Shown: positions 52,603 to 62,099, counted from the stretch's first letter. The stretch: DNA of 64,000 nucleotides from Streptomyces sp. 11x1 (GCF_032598905.1 NZ_CP122458.1:6783001-6847000), one strand, 5' to 3'. The notes: generated by a model from the letters alone, not told the origin. A program made the numbers and translations.

Positions 52603-53954
52603 CGCGTCACGCTCTCAGGCGCGTTCGCGCGTACCGGAACCGCCGGGGCGGCCTGCGCCTTGCCGTTCCCGGCCAGCGCCCACCACGCCACCATCCCGAG
52701 GGCCACGGCGGCCAGCACGGTGGAGGGGCCGCCGATGTCGGCGTACGCGAAGTCGGTGAGCTGCCAGACCAGCAGTCCGCAGGCGACCAGCCCGCAGCCG
52801 AGGCCGTGCGGCCCCGACGCGCGTGCCCGCACGGTCGCCCGCAGCGCACACACCAGCAGCGTCAGCCAGCTTCCGGCGAACGCCGTCAGCCCGAGCAGGC
52901 CCTGTTCGCTCAGCACCAGCAGGTACATGCTGTGCGGTGACAGCAGCGGTTGCCTCCGGTACGCGGCCCCCGCGCCGTCGGTGTCGCTGCCCGACGACAG
53001 CGTCAGCGAGGCGTACGTGTCCCGGTACTCGGGGAACCCTTTCAACCCGACGCCGGTCAGTGAGTGTTCGCGCCACATGTCGGTCGCGGCCGCCCACATC
53101 GTGTACCGGTCGGCGACGGACTGGTCGGGGGCGTCGGCGACCTGCGTGATGCTCTCGATCCGCTCCTCCAGCAGCGCTGTGCCGACACCGAGTCCGCCCA
53201 CCAGGACCACGCCCGCCGCGACTACGGCCGCAGCCACCTTGAGCGCGCGCCGCAACCCGGCCAGGATCAGCTGCACCGTGCAGGTCACAGCCGTCGCGAT
53301 CCAGGCGCCCCGGCTGAAGGACAGCGCGAGCGGCAGCAGCAGCGCCAACGCGCACGCGAGGGCGACTGCCCGTTCTCGTACGGAGGTCCGCCCGAGCGCG
53401 AGGGCGAACGCGCACACGAGGCCGAGGCCCACCACCGTTGCCATCCCCATCACGTCCTGCGGCCCGAACGTGCCGACGGCCCGGATCTGCTCGCCCTGGA
53501 AGGAGGCGCCGGTCCGGGTGACGTACTGGTGCACCCCGACGGCCCCCTGCCAGCCCGCGAGCGCTACGAACGACCAGGCCAGCAGCCGGAAGTCGCCCAG
53601 GCCGCGGATCAGCAGCAGGACCGCCGCCGGGACGAGCACGAAGATCTGCAGATACCGGCCCATGCCGGTGACCCCGGCCTCGGGTGAGTATGCCCCCAGG
53701 GCAGCGACGGCCAGCCCGAGGACCGGCAGGCCCAGCACCACGGCGGCCGTACGTGGCAAGGGGCGTCGCCGGTCGCGTACGAGGCGGATCACACAGAAGA
53801 GCACCAGGAATCCGGACATCGCGTCGGCTGGACCAGGGCCGCCCTCGCCGCTCGGGTCGAGCGGCAAGGCCAGCAGGGCGAGCACGGCCACCACGGGAAG
53901 GACCGGCGTCAGGACGGCGCCGCGGCGCGCGAGCGGTGCCACTGCGAGGCTCAT
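52593..53954 (-). CDS. O-antigen ligase/Wzy-like polymerase
   Basis: A 453-residue membrane protein with about 11-12 hydrophobic segments and one long outside loop, the arrangement of WaaL/Wzy proteins. The family block LALSFSRGAWIATAVTC and the loop HSLTGVGLKGFPEYRDTY...SPHSMYLLVLSEQGLLGL (with the conserved His) are present. It is expected to polymerise the lipid-linked repeat units on the outer face of the membrane. ATG 53954 was chosen; a longer reading would overlap the upstream gene. Confidence 0.88.
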   Translation of the reverse strand: MSLAVAPLARRGAVLTPVLPVVAVLALLALPLDPSGEGGPGPADAMSGFLVLFCVIRLVRDRRRPLPRTAAVVLGLPVLGLAVAALGAYSPEAGVTGMGRYLQIFVLVPAAVLLLIRGLGDFRLLAWSFVALAGWQGAVGVHQYVTRTGASFQGEQIRAVGTFGPQDVMGMATVVGLGLVCAFALALGRTSVRERAVALACALALLLPLALSFSRGAWIATAVTCTVQLILAGLRRALKVAAAVVAAGVVLVGGLGVGTALLEERIESITQVADAPDQSVADRYTMWAAATDMWREHSLTGVGLKGFPEYRDTYASLTLSSGSDTDGAGAAYRRQPLLSPHSMYLLVLSEQGLLGLTAFAGSWLTLLVCALRATVRARASGPHGLGCGLVACGLLVWQLTDFAYADIGGPSTVLAAVALGMVAWWALAGNGKAQAAPAVPVRANAPESVTRCP

Positions 53955-53958
53955 GCGC

Positions 53959-55386
53959 TCAGCTTCCTGTCGGGCGCGTGAGCGTGCCCACGGTGCGCAA
54001 CAGAATGCACACGTCCTGCCACAGCGACCAGTTGTCGATGTAGACGTTGTCGAACCGGAAGCGGTCCTCGATGGACGTGTCGCCACGCAGTCCATGGACC
54101 TGGGCGAGGCCGGTGATGCCGGTCCGCATACGGTGGCGAGCCGCGTAGCCGGGGTAGGACTCGCTGAACTGTCCGACGAAGTAGGGGCGCTCCGGCCGAG
54201 GCCCTACCAGACTCATGTCGCCCCGCAGCACGTTCCACAGCTGGAGGAGCTCATCGAGCGAGGTGCGCCGCAGCATGCGGCAGAAACCGCGCATCTCGTG
54301 TTCGTTCGCCACGCTCCACCGGGTCGCCGCCTCGTGCTCGTCGAGGGGACGGTGGGTGCGGAACTTCAACAGCGTGAACGGCTTTCCGTCCTTGCCGATG
54401 CGCTCCTGCCGGAACACCACGCCCGGCCCGTCGCTGATCCGCAGTGCCACCGCGCACACCAGCAACAGGGGACTGACCAGCAGCAGCAGCGTCGCCGACA
54501 CAAGGACGTCGAATGCCCGTTTGCCCGCACTGGCGAGTGGGGTCGCGGACCTCTGCAGAAGCCGACAGGAGAACCCGGCCAGTTGCTCCTTCGTCGCGTA
54601 CGACGGAGAGTCCGCGTCCACCTCCCACACCGCGCAGCCCCACTCGGCCAGCGCGCTCAGCAGCGGTCCCTGCTGGGACCGTACGGAAGGGTCGACGGCC
54701 AGCGCCGCCCGAACGCCGTTCTGGACGACCGCCCTCGCGACCTCTTCACCGGTGGTCAGAACCGGCAGGCCCCCGGCGCCGTCCTGCTGTTCGGCCACGA
54801 CTCCCACCGGCCGTAGCCCGCACCGGGGGTGGCGCAGCAGGGCGGCGGCCACGCGTTGCGCGGTCGCCGCCGGGCCGATGACGAGCGCGGCGCCGGGGTT
54901 GCGCAGCAGCGCGGAGCGGCACCACGCGTGCACGATGCCGCGTAGCGCGCAACTCGCCGCGGCCTGCACGGCGAAGCCCACCAACAGGGTGCCGGCGGAC
55001 AATGCGTGCTCCGGCCGGTGGGCCGCCGCCAGCGCGGCGAGCGCCAGCCAGGCCACCGCGGTCCGGCCACAGAGAGCGGGCAGTTCGTCGAGGACGCCCG
55101 GTAGCGGCAGGCACGTGCGATGTGGGCGCAGCAGCACAAACGCGGCCAGCAAGGCCAAGGCGAGCGGATGGAGCTGAGGCCCGGTCAGGGTCAGGACACC
55201 CAGCAGGGCGGCCGTGCCGTCCGCGACGAGCAGGGATACCGGCGACGCCGACCCCGGGGGCCGCGGCCTGCCGGCGGGTCGCAGGGCGCTCGGGACGGCC
55301 TCGCGCGTCGGCATGACCGAGACGGGCGGGGCTCCGTGTTCGTGGGGGTGTGTGGCGGGGGAGGAGATGGTACTGTCCGCGGTCAC
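53959..55386 (-). CDS. Priming sugar-phosphate transferase (polyprenyl glycosylphosphotransferase)
   Basis: A 475-residue membrane enzyme that starts the repeat unit by moving a sugar phosphate onto undecaprenyl phosphate. The N-terminal half has several hydrophobic segments and a CoA-binding-like region (ALVIGPAATAQRVAAALL). The C-terminal catalytic domain has KRAFDVLVSATLLLLVSPLL, VVFRQERIGKDGKPFTLLKF, RTSLDELLQLWNVLRGDMSL, VGPRPERPYFVGQF and RMRTGITGLAQVHGLRGDTS. The GTG start overlaps the upstream glycosyltransferase stop (GTGA). Confidence 0.94.
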   Translation of the reverse strand: MTADSTISSPATHPHEHGAPPVSVMPTREAVPSALRPAGRPRPPGSASPVSLLVADGTAALLGVLTLTGPQLHPLALALLAAFVLLRPHRTCLPLPGVLDELPALCGRTAVAWLALAALAAAHRPEHALSAGTLLVGFAVQAAASCALRGIVHAWCRSALLRNPGAALVIGPAATAQRVAAALLRHPRCGLRPVGVVAEQQDGAGGLPVLTTGEEVARAVVQNGVRAALAVDPSVRSQQGPLLSALAEWGCAVWEVDADSPSYATKEQLAGFSCRLLQRSATPLASAGKRAFDVLVSATLLLLVSPLLLVCAVALRISDGPGVVFRQERIGKDGKPFTLLKFRTHRPLDEHEAATRWSVANEHEMRGFCRMLRRTSLDELLQLWNVLRGDMSLVGPRPERPYFVGQFSESYPGYAARHRMRTGITGLAQVHGLRGDTSIEDRFRFDNVYIDNWSLWQDVCILLRTVGTLTRPTGS

Positions 55387-56564
55387 GAGTGGATGGACTC
55401 CCTATGCTGCGGGGGTGCGACGCGGGGATCGGGTCGCACGCCGATCAGATGGCGGTAGACGTCCGTAACTGCCTCGGCGGTGTGCCGCACGTCGTGCGAG
55501 GACAGGACGTACTGGAGCCCCTGGCGGCCGAGCGATGCGCGCAGCGGCGGGTCGAGCAGAAGGTCGGCAAGTGCCCTGGCAAGCGTCGCCGGGTTCTCGG
55601 GCGGGACCAGGCAGTGGGGTGCGAGGGAGAGGGGCAGGCTCTCGCGGGCACCGTCGACGTCTGTGGTCACCACCGGCCGGCCGCAGGCCATCGCTTCGAG
55701 CGGGGCCAGCGCCATGCCCTCCCAACGGGACGGCAGGACGACGAGGTCCGCGGCCTGGTACCAGGGGACGACGTCGGCGACTGCACCCGTGAAAAGCACG
55801 GATTCCGGCGCGCACGCCCGAAGCCGGTCGCGGTCCGGCCCGTCGCCGACCAGGACGAGACGCGCGCCGGGCACCCGCCGGGCGACGGAACTCCACGCTC
55901 TCAGCAGTACGGCCTGGCCCTTCTGCCGGCACAGCCGCCCCACACAGACCACGAGCGGCGCGGCGGGATCGACCTCGCGCAACGGCCTCAGGCCGGCCCG
56001 TACGGTACCGGCGGACGCGGGGCGGAAGCGCTGTAGGTCGACGCCGTTGGGGATGACGCACCACCGTCCGCTGATCCCGGCGCGCATGCCGGTCATGCGC
56101 TCCGCCTCACTCACGCACACCACCTGGGAGGCCCAACGCACCCCCCACCGCTCCCAGGCCCGCGCGAGCGCCGAGGCGGCCCCGCCGGTGGCCTCGAACG
56201 ACCAGGCGTGCGGCTGGAACACGGTGGGGATCCTCCCCCGGACGGCGAGCCGTCCGGCGAGCCCGGCCTTCGCGCTGTGCGCGTGCACCAGGTGAGGGCG
56301 TACGTCATCGATCACGCGTGCGAGATGTCGTACCTCCCGCACGAGCGCCGGACCCGGTGACCGCGTCGCGTGCCAGTGCCGTACGTCCGCCCCCAGTTGC
56401 CGGAGGCCTGTGGTGAGTGCCCCGTCGGGGCAGGCCACCGTGACGGCCAGGCCGGCCGTGAGCTGCGCCCGCACCAGGTCCGTCACGACGCGGGCGACTC
56501 CGGCCTCCACGGGCTGGGTGAGGTGCAGGACCCGCGGCCGACAGGCAGTTGTTGACGTGTGCAT
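55383..56564 (-). CDS. Glycosyltransferase family 4 (GT-B)
   Basis: A 393-residue GT-B enzyme. It has an N-terminal acceptor domain (PRVLHLTQPVEAGVARVVTD), the turn CVSEAERMTG, VIPNGVDLQRFRP, and a donor domain with VVCVGRLCRQKGQAVLLRAW and LPSRWEGMALAPLEAMACGR (E-x7-E). It is the second gene of the operon, 47 bases after the DUF3344-like gene, and overlaps the priming transferase gene. Its sugar donor is unknown. Confidence 0.93.
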   Translation of the reverse strand: MHTSTTACRPRVLHLTQPVEAGVARVVTDLVRAQLTAGLAVTVACPDGALTTGLRQLGADVRHWHATRSPGPALVREVRHLARVIDDVRPHLVHAHSAKAGLAGRLAVRGRIPTVFQPHAWSFEATGGAASALARAWERWGVRWASQVVCVSEAERMTGMRAGISGRWCVIPNGVDLQRFRPASAGTVRAGLRPLREVDPAAPLVVCVGRLCRQKGQAVLLRAWSSVARRVPGARLVLVGDGPDRDRLRACAPESVLFTGAVADVVPWYQAADLVVLPSRWEGMALAPLEAMACGRPVVTTDVDGARESLPLSLAPHCLVPPENPATLARALADLLLDPPLRASLGRQGLQYVLSSHDVRHTAEAVTDVYRHLIGVRPDPRVAPPQHRESIHS

Positions 56565-56611
56565 GCGTGATCTCCTCGCGCGCGGGACGCTCGGGACGGG
56601 AGGAAGGCGCC

Positions 56612-57754
56612 TTACCGCAGGGCGTCGACGGCGACGAAGAGCACGCCGGCCCAGACCCGGTCCCGCTGTGACACGACTCGGAAGGTCAGCTGATCGCCGC
56701 CGCGGCGTAGGCCAGTTCCGAGATTGAACACATCGGAGTCGTAGCCGAGGGTGCGGGCGTACGCCGGCACCCGCTTCGGCCCTGACGCTCCCGGTTCACT
56801 GATCGTGGAGTTCAGGACGTCGTCGCGGGGATTGGCGGAGTCGGTGAGGGCGGTGACCTCGGTGCGGTGTGGGGCGGAGGACGCGCGGGCGGTCGTGAGG
56901 GTGAGGGTGTCGCCGGTCGCGCCTTGGTCGCCGTCGTACGTCACCAGGCCCGCTCGGCCGCCCGCCCCTGCCGGGAAACGCATCCCGCGCAGCCGGATCT
57001 CCTGCCCCGCACCGGACTTCAGCTCGTCGAAGCCGTCCCAGACGGCGAGGTGTCGCAACGGCTGCTCCGGGTTCTCGTACGCCACCACCAGTGTCCAGCC
57101 ACCCCACGCACCGGCCGTCGACCTTCCCATCGCCACGTTGACCTGTGCCACGGTGTACAGACCGGGCCCGCTCTCCCGCACCAGTCTCGTGACGTCCGCC
57201 GAGGCCTGGAAGGCGTCCGCACCGTGTGCCACACGGTGGCCGACGACCGTGTCCGCGAGGACCTCCTTGTACTCACCGCCTGGTTCGGCGACCAGCACCC
57301 GTCCATTGTCCTTGGGCGGCTTCTGTTCGCCGACGCGCAGGTTGCCGCCCCAGTACAGCCGTGCGTAGCTGACCCGTGAGCCCTCGGGTACACGGACCTC
57401 CGCGCGGGAGGAGTTGTAGGTGTTCGGGTCCTTGTCGACGTCGACGTACGTCATGTCGAAGTCACCGTTCACCCCGGTCGCGCCCTCCCGGGCGGCTGGG
57501 CAGGAAGGTGCTGTGGACGGCGGGAACCGGTGGCTCGGCAGTGGTGAACGGCAGGTGATGGAGACGTTGGCCGCACGGACGATCCCGCCGTGCTGGAGGG
57601 CGTGGTACCGCTGGGCGAAGGGGATACTGCCGGCCTCCTGCGAGGAGGCTGCCACAGGCGCGAGCGCCAGGGCACCGGTGGGAGCCCACATCCCGGCGAG
57701 CGCGAGGGCGCCCACCGTCGTACGGCGCAGCAGAAGGGCTAGGGAGTAGCGCAT
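56612..57754 (-). CDS. Secreted DUF3344-like protein at head of the polysaccharide operon
   Basis: A 380-residue exported protein with a signal peptide (RRTTVGALALAGMWAPTGAL...) and a beta-rich body resembling the DUF3344-type module of bacterial surface proteins: VPEGSRVSYARLYWGGNLRV, GAWGGWTLVVAYENPEQPLR, HLAVWDGFDEL and NLGTGLRRGGDQLTFRVVSQ. It ends immediately after the domain (VWAGVLFVAVDALR) without an anchor. It leads the minus-strand run and so may be a secreted matrix or adhesion component that accompanies the polymer. No enzyme motif is visible. Confidence 0.78.
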   Translation of the reverse strand: MRYSLALLLRRTTVGALALAGMWAPTGALALAPVAASSQEAGSIPFAQRYHALQHGGIVRAANVSITCRSPLPSHRFPPSTAPSCPAAREGATGVNGDFDMTYVDVDKDPNTYNSSRAEVRVPEGSRVSYARLYWGGNLRVGEQKPPKDNGRVLVAEPGGEYKEVLADTVVGHRVAHGADAFQASADVTRLVRESGPGLYTVAQVNVAMGRSTAGAWGGWTLVVAYENPEQPLRHLAVWDGFDELKSGAGQEIRLRGMRFPAGAGGRAGLVTYDGDQGATGDTLTLTTARASSAPHRTEVTALTDSANPRDDVLNSTISEPGASGPKRVPAYARTLGYDSDVFNLGTGLRRGGDQLTFRVVSQRDRVWAGVLFVAVDALR

Positions 57755-58285
57755 GACCGGCGCTGTCCTTTCGGGAAGGCGGAAGTGCCAGGGGGAGCCA
57801 GAAGCGATGTGCGTGCTGTCGGGACGCGTCCAGGCGTGCGCAAACTCTAGCCTTCGTGGGACATAAACTAATCAAATGGTGCAAGTGTGTCGGATTGGTG
57901 AAGTAGGGAGCTTTCTGGTTTCTCTTCACCGGCCGTACCCCCCGGGACGCGCCGTGTCCGACGCGACGTCGGGTACCCCGCCGGAGCGGCCCTGCCGCTT
58001 GACGGGCCCTGGGCGCATGGCCTGAAGCCACGGCGTGTCGCGTCCGCACGCCTCGGCAGTTCGGCAGGTTCGGTGGCGCGGGTGGGGGCCACCGGACGAA
58101 CCGCGTCGGCGCAGGTTTCCGCTCTTACTGGTGGCCCCTCCCGGCTTTCGGAGGCAAATCCTTCAGAGGTTTCATATGAGTACTCGGCGATCTCCCGCAC
58201 GCGGGTTTCCAGACCGGTCGGCGCTCGTTGTGCTCGATGTCAGAATCCACCCCGGCTACCCAGGTTGCCGAAGGAAGGAACGCAC
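57755..58285. other. Divergent promoter region, 531 bases, no gene
   Basis: It separates the polysaccharide operon (minus) from the small secreted protein gene (plus). An AT-rich patch, GACATAAACTAATCAAATGG, lies near 57861-57880 and is the best candidate for a promoter of the operon. The rest is GC-rich with no convincing ORF. AAGGAAGGAA at 58271-58280 is the ribosome site of the right-hand gene. Confidence 0.5.
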
Positions 58286-58573
58286 ATGAAGTCGCTGAAA
58301 GCTGCTGCCGTCGTCACTGGGTCCCTGATCATCGCCGGTGCCGCCGCGCCCGCGTTCGCCCAGAGCGCCACCGAGGTGGTGCACAAGAACCTCAACGATG
58401 CGGTGAGGACGCTCGACAAGGGCCCCGTCCAGACGCAGCCGCTGAGGGGGGGCGCGCTCGACCCCAAGGGGAAGGGAAAGAAGAAGGGGGCACTGCTGAC
58501 CACGGTCGAGCGCACGTCCACCGCCCTGGGAAACGGCACCCCACTGCTGGGCGGTCTGCCGCAGCAGAAGTGA
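58286..58573 (+). CDS. Small basic secreted protein
   Basis: A 95-residue exported protein: signal peptide MKSLKAAAVVTGSLIIAGAA ending APAFAQ, then a mature part of about 68 residues (SATEVVHKNLNDAVRTLDKG ... KGKGKKKGALLTTVERTSTA). It has no cysteine and no recognised family; the central GKGKKKG is strongly basic. A strong ribosome site precedes ATG 58286. Streptomycetes encode several such small secreted proteins near envelope genes; the function is unknown. Confidence 0.82.
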   Translation: MKSLKAAAVVTGSLIIAGAAAPAFAQSATEVVHKNLNDAVRTLDKGPVQTQPLRGGALDPKGKGKKKGALLTTVERTSTALGNGTPLLGGLPQQK

Positions 58574-58805
58574 GAACGTCTCCAGCCGCGATGCTGGCCG
58601 CGTCTTGACCGGCGTTTCTGGCATTACCCGGTGGTTGCTCAACAGAGGCCGATTCCGCGCGTGCGGTGTCGGCCTCCGTGTTGCCCGTGTGACTGCAATC
58701 GCGATGCTGAAATCTCTTGTTCAGGTGATGTGCAAGGAGCCCGGGGAGAATTGGATGTGGTGGAGAATTTTGATGCCGACGTGCAAGTCGAGCAGGAGGT
58801 CCAGA

Positions 58806-59336
58806 ATGAGAATCTCCGACAGAGTCCCCGAAAAGGCCGTGACCGGGTCGGTGGACACCGCGGCCGGTTGCTCGTCGCTCGCCGTCGACTCCACGGAGTT
58901 CGCCGGGCGGAGGCACATGCTGCGGGGGTTGTCCGCGTCAGTGGCCGGGATGGCACTTGCTCCCTTCTTGGTGGCCTCGGGGACGGCCGGGCCGGAGAGA
59001 GCAAGTTTCCGGGAGACGTATCGCGGACGGCGCATCGTCGTCGTCCCGGACGGCGCCGGGCTGTTGGGCGACGACACCTCCGGCGGGTGGCACGTCACCG
59101 TGGACGGGCGGCCGCTTCACCTCATGCGCCGTGTCGACGGCAGCTGGATGACCATGGTCGACCACTACCAGTCGTATCCGACGCCACTCGCCGCGGCGCG
59201 CGCCGCCGTGGACGAACTCGGCCCCACCGCGCAGTTGGGCGCGGCAAACGCAACCGCCGGCCGCACGGACGCCGGCGGTACGCCGCACGGCGGCCAGGGA
59301 ATCGAGGGGGAGCACCGACATGGTGTACACGCGTAG
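58806..59336 (+). CDS. melC1: Tyrosinase cofactor/copper chaperone MelC1
   Basis: A 176-residue caddie protein that inserts copper into apo-tyrosinase and escorts it through the Tat pathway. A twin-arginine signal is present (GRRHMLRGLSASVAGMALAP), although the stretch before it is longer than usual. The mature domain has GRRIVVVPDGAG, VDGRPLHLMRRVDGSWMTMV and DHYQSYPTPLAAARAAVDEL, where a Tyr is expected to enter the tyrosinase active site. AGGAGGT ends 5 bases before ATG 58806. It overlaps melC2 by 17 bases. Confidence 0.93.
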   Translation: MRISDRVPEKAVTGSVDTAAGCSSLAVDSTEFAGRRHMLRGLSASVAGMALAPFLVASGTAGPERASFRETYRGRRIVVVPDGAGLLGDDTSGGWHVTVDGRPLHLMRRVDGSWMTMVDHYQSYPTPLAAARAAVDELGPTAQLGAANATAGRTDAGGTPHGGQGIEGEHRHGVHA

Positions 59337-60186
59337 GGACGTCGGCACACTCACCCTTGCCGAGCGGCGCCGGTTCGTCGCCGCGCTGATCGAGGTCAAA
59401 CGCCGCGGTGAGTACGACGAGTTCGTCCGTATGCACATCGAGTACTTCCTTCCCGACGGTGAGAACGGCCCGCGCACGGCTCACATGGCACCCTCCTTCC
59501 TGCCCTGGCACCGCAGGTTCGTGCTGGACATGGAGAGGGCGCTGCGTCGCGTGGACGAGTCGGTGACCGTGCCGTACTGGGACTGGACACGCGACCGTGC
59601 CTCGACGGCCGTGCCGTGGACCGAGGACCTTCTCGGCGGCACCGGGCGGCCTTCCGACCGGCAGGTCATGACCGGTCCTTTCGCCTATCGCCACGGCCGG
59701 TGGACCATCAATGAGGGGATCACCGACGTCGAGTACCTCATGCGGGACCTGGGCCGTCCACGCGACCCGATGGCCCTGCCCACGGCCCGGGACGTGGAGG
59801 ACGCGCTCGCGGACCCGGTCTACGACACCGCCCCCTGGAACTCCACGTCCGCCAAGGGGTTCCGCAACAAGCTGGAGGGGTGGGGGCAGGGGCGCGGCGC
59901 CGTGTCCTGGCGCAACCACAACCGGGTCCACCGGTGGGTCGGCGGCCACATGGTGAGCGGCGCCTCCGTCAACGACCCCGTCTTCTGGATGCACCACGCC
60001 TTCGTCGACCTGGTGTGGTCCCGCTGGCAGCGGCGGCACCGGAACGCCCGCTATCTCCCCGCGAAGCCCCCCGGCCCGAAGGACGCCCAGCACGGCCGGA
60101 TCGTCGCGCGGCACGAGAGGATGCCGCCGTGGGACGTGACTCCGGACGAACTGGAGGATCACAGCGCGGTCTACCGCTACGTGTAG
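59320..60186 (+). CDS. melC2: Tyrosinase MelC2
   Basis: A 288-residue type-3 copper monooxygenase that oxidises tyrosine to DOPA-quinone for melanin. CuA histidines are seen in RMHIEYF, TAHMAPSFLPWHRRF; CuB histidines in RNHNRVHRWVGGHM and FWMHHAFVDLVW. YWDWTRDR is also typical. The length is close to other Streptomyces tyrosinases. It has no signal of its own and depends on MelC1, encoded just upstream in an overlapping frame. GGGGGAG precedes ATG 59320. Confidence 0.96.
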   Translation: MVYTRRDVGTLTLAERRRFVAALIEVKRRGEYDEFVRMHIEYFLPDGENGPRTAHMAPSFLPWHRRFVLDMERALRRVDESVTVPYWDWTRDRASTAVPWTEDLLGGTGRPSDRQVMTGPFAYRHGRWTINEGITDVEYLMRDLGRPRDPMALPTARDVEDALADPVYDTAPWNSTSAKGFRNKLEGWGQGRGAVSWRNHNRVHRWVGGHMVSGASVNDPVFWMHHAFVDLVWSRWQRRHRNARYLPAKPPGPKDAQHGRIVARHERMPPWDVTPDELEDHSAVYRYV

Positions 60187-60427
60187 CAGACGCGACCGCC
60201 TGCGGGTGGGCCTCTCACGGGCCTGATCTGTCCTGGCTCCGCTTCGCGCGAGGCCGGACGGGGTGGTGACAACCGCGTCATCCAAGGCGCGGCCGATGGC
60301 GCGCCGTGGCCCGCGCCGGGGTCTGTCGAGCGGAACGAAGCCGGCAACGCCACGGCACCCGACGAGTGTTCTGTCTCGTCAGGTTGTCCCGGGTTCGACG
60401 TAATTCGCGGGTTCTAGTAGGACTTCG
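60187..60427. other. Gap between melC2 and the transposase remnant
   Basis: No gene is seen. The right end (TAGTAGGACTTCGTTAAGTTGC) leads into the 3' end of the transposase remnant on the minus strand and probably contains one terminus of the insertion sequence. No matching second end was found. Confidence 0.4.
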
Positions 60428-61060
60428 TTAAGTTGCTCTGGCCCTTGGGTTCGGGTTGGTGGTGGACGTTCTGGGCATGGGGCGGTGGCAGGTGGTGCAG
60501 GTGCCGGTCCAGCAGTTCAGCAGGTCCTGGATGGTGTCGAGGATCTGGTAGAGGGTGAGCCTGCTGTATAGGCCTTTGGGGTCAGGCGCTGTTCGGTGAG
60601 GAAGGCGTGGGCGGCGGTGACCAGGGTGACGTGGTGATGCCGGCCCGCCCAGGAGCGGCCTTCGAAGTGGTCCAGGCCGAGGCCGTGCTTGAGTTCGCGG
60701 TAGTCGTGTTCGATGCGCCAGCGGATCTTCGCCAGTCGGACCAGTTCGGCGAGGGAGAGTGTGTCGGGCAGGTTGGACAGCCAGTAGCCGGTGTGCGCCT
60801 CGGCGCCGGCAGGTCATTCGACCAGCAGCCTGACGTCGGGCAGGACGCCGTCCCAGCAGTCTTCGTCTGTGGCGCCGGCCTGGGCCAGGCGTCGGGACTT
60901 GACCCCGGCCGGTCGCACCCGCAGGGATCAGGAAATGCGAACGCATCGGCCCGCAGGAGCCTTCCCGCCAGGTCACCTCGGTGAAGGCCTGCCGCCCCTG
61001 GCCCGCCACGAGCGCGGCCACCGGGGACGGCTTGTCGCGGTAACGGGGCTGAGGGCGGCG
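60428..61060 (-). pseudogene. Degenerate IS701-type transposase
   Basis: The minus strand carries C-terminal blocks of an IS701-like DDE transposase: RDKPSPVAALVAGQGRQAFT and EVTWREGSCGPMRSHF, a frameshift near 60930, then GVKSRRLAQAGAT-DEDCWDGVLP and DVRLLVE followed by a TGA where relatives read Trp. After that come SLAELVRLAKIRWRIEHDYR, ELKHGLGLDHFEGRSWAGRH and HHVTLVTAAHAFLTEQRLTP, another shift, and the tail LTLYQILDTIQDLLNCWTGT. The N-terminal half is missing. The copy is inactive and lies head-to-head with the truncated integrase. Confidence 0.85.
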
Positions 61061-61923
61061 GCCTGGCCCCGCAAGCGGCACCGCAGGATCCTCGACCTCG
61101 CCATGAAGCACGCGATCAGGCGCGGCCTCCTCCGGGACAACCCTCTACCCAAGGGCAAGGAGGCGAAGGCCGTCACCAGGACGAGCTATGCCGTGGACAA
61201 GCGCTGCCTCCTCAACGCCGATCAAGCGCCGGCACTCCTCGGCCACGTCTGGAAGCGGTCCCGGGGAGGCAAGCGGCTGCACGCGTTCTTCGCGACGCTG
61301 TACTACTGCGGGCCGCGTCCGGAAGAGGCCGTGGCCATGCGCGTGGCCGATGTGAAGCTGCCCGGTAGCGATGCCGCCGACCAGTGGAGCGAACTGGTGA
61401 TCCACAGCGCGACTCCGGAAGTCGGCAAGCAGTGGACGGACAAGGGGGACATCCACGAACGGCGCGACCTCAAGGGCCGGGCCGAAGGTGAGACACGCAC
61501 GGTGCCGGGGCACCCCGCCCTGACCCGCATTCTGCGCCAGCACATCGAGGACGCGCAGCTGAAGCCCGGCCTCCTCTTCCAGGGGAGAACGGCGGCATCC
61601 TCGCGGGATCCGTCATCCGCCGGGCCTGGCGCGGCGCTCGGCAAGCCGTGCTGCCACCGCACGTCTTCGACTCGCCGACGGGCAGGCGGGTCTACGACAA
61701 TCGCCACACACGCCTCACCAAGTGGCTCAACGGCGGAATACCGCCCGCTCAGGTCGCCGAGTGGGCCGGCAACAGCGTGCCCGTGTTGCTGGCCACCTAC
61801 GCCCGGTGCGTCGACGGGCAGCTGCCTGACCTGAAACGGCGGCTCGAAACCTCTGGAGACCTGCCGGATCCTGTCGAAGATCAGTGCGCTGATTCCCCTG
61901 GGGCTCGCCGGAAGTCGTCCTGA
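61055..61923 (+). pseudogene. Tyrosine recombinase (integrase) remnant
   Basis: C-terminal two thirds of a phage/ICE-type integrase. The first frame reads KRHRRILDLAMKHAIRRGLL, ATLYYCGPRPEEAVAMRVAD (catalytic Arg region) and TRTVPGHPALTRILRQHIED. At GGGG 61582-61585 the frame shifts and continues as GILAGSVIRRAWRGARQ, PPHVFDSPTGRRVYDNRHTR and VAEWAGNSVPVLLATYARCV, with the Tyr nucleophile. The usual second His of the GHS box is Asn (AGNSV). The N-terminal arm-binding domain is lost at the junction with the IS remnant. It points towards the 3' end of tRNA-Arg, a normal place for an element attachment site. Confidence 0.85.
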
Positions 61924-61988
61924 TCGGAGCCCAGAACTTCGACACGTATTCGACACGGCAACCCGCAGAATCCCGTTGACAGCCGTAC

Positions 61989-62032
61989 AGCCCCGGAATC
62001 CCACCCTCGGCCATGCAGGGGTCTCCGGGGCT
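61989..62032 (+). terminator. Hairpin after the integrase remnant
   Basis: AGCCCCGGA (61989-61997) and TCCGGGGCT (62024-62032) pair perfectly, followed by TTCTG. It lies 66 bases after the integrase stop. Confidence 0.65.
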
Positions 62033-62065
62033 TTCTGTCGGATCCCGGTATGGCGTCTGACCAGC

Positions 62066-62090
62066 AAAAACGCCCTCCCGGAGGAGGGCG
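62066..62090 (-). terminator. Intrinsic terminator of tRNA-Arg
   Basis: On the minus strand CGCCCTCC-TCCG-GGAGGGCG is followed directly by TTTTT: a perfect 8-base stem plus T-run, 9 bases beyond the tRNA 3' end. Confidence 0.9.
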
Positions 62091-62099
62091 GGGTGTGGG

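Noticed and set aside
50311..54816. A 1,501-codon plus-strand open frame across the polysaccharide locus
   Set aside because: It is antisense to four genes with unmistakable catalytic or membrane motifs, and its translation is Ser/Pro/Arg-rich low complexity.
58605..58805. Upstream extension of melC1 to 58605
   Set aside because: The extra 67 residues are not like a Tat signal, and a strong AGGAGGT site marks the ATG at 58806.
61055..61923. Functional integrase made by programmed frameshifting at GGGG
   Set aside because: The N-terminal domain is missing, there is no slippery heptamer, and the neighbouring transposase is also broken, so decay is the simpler reading.
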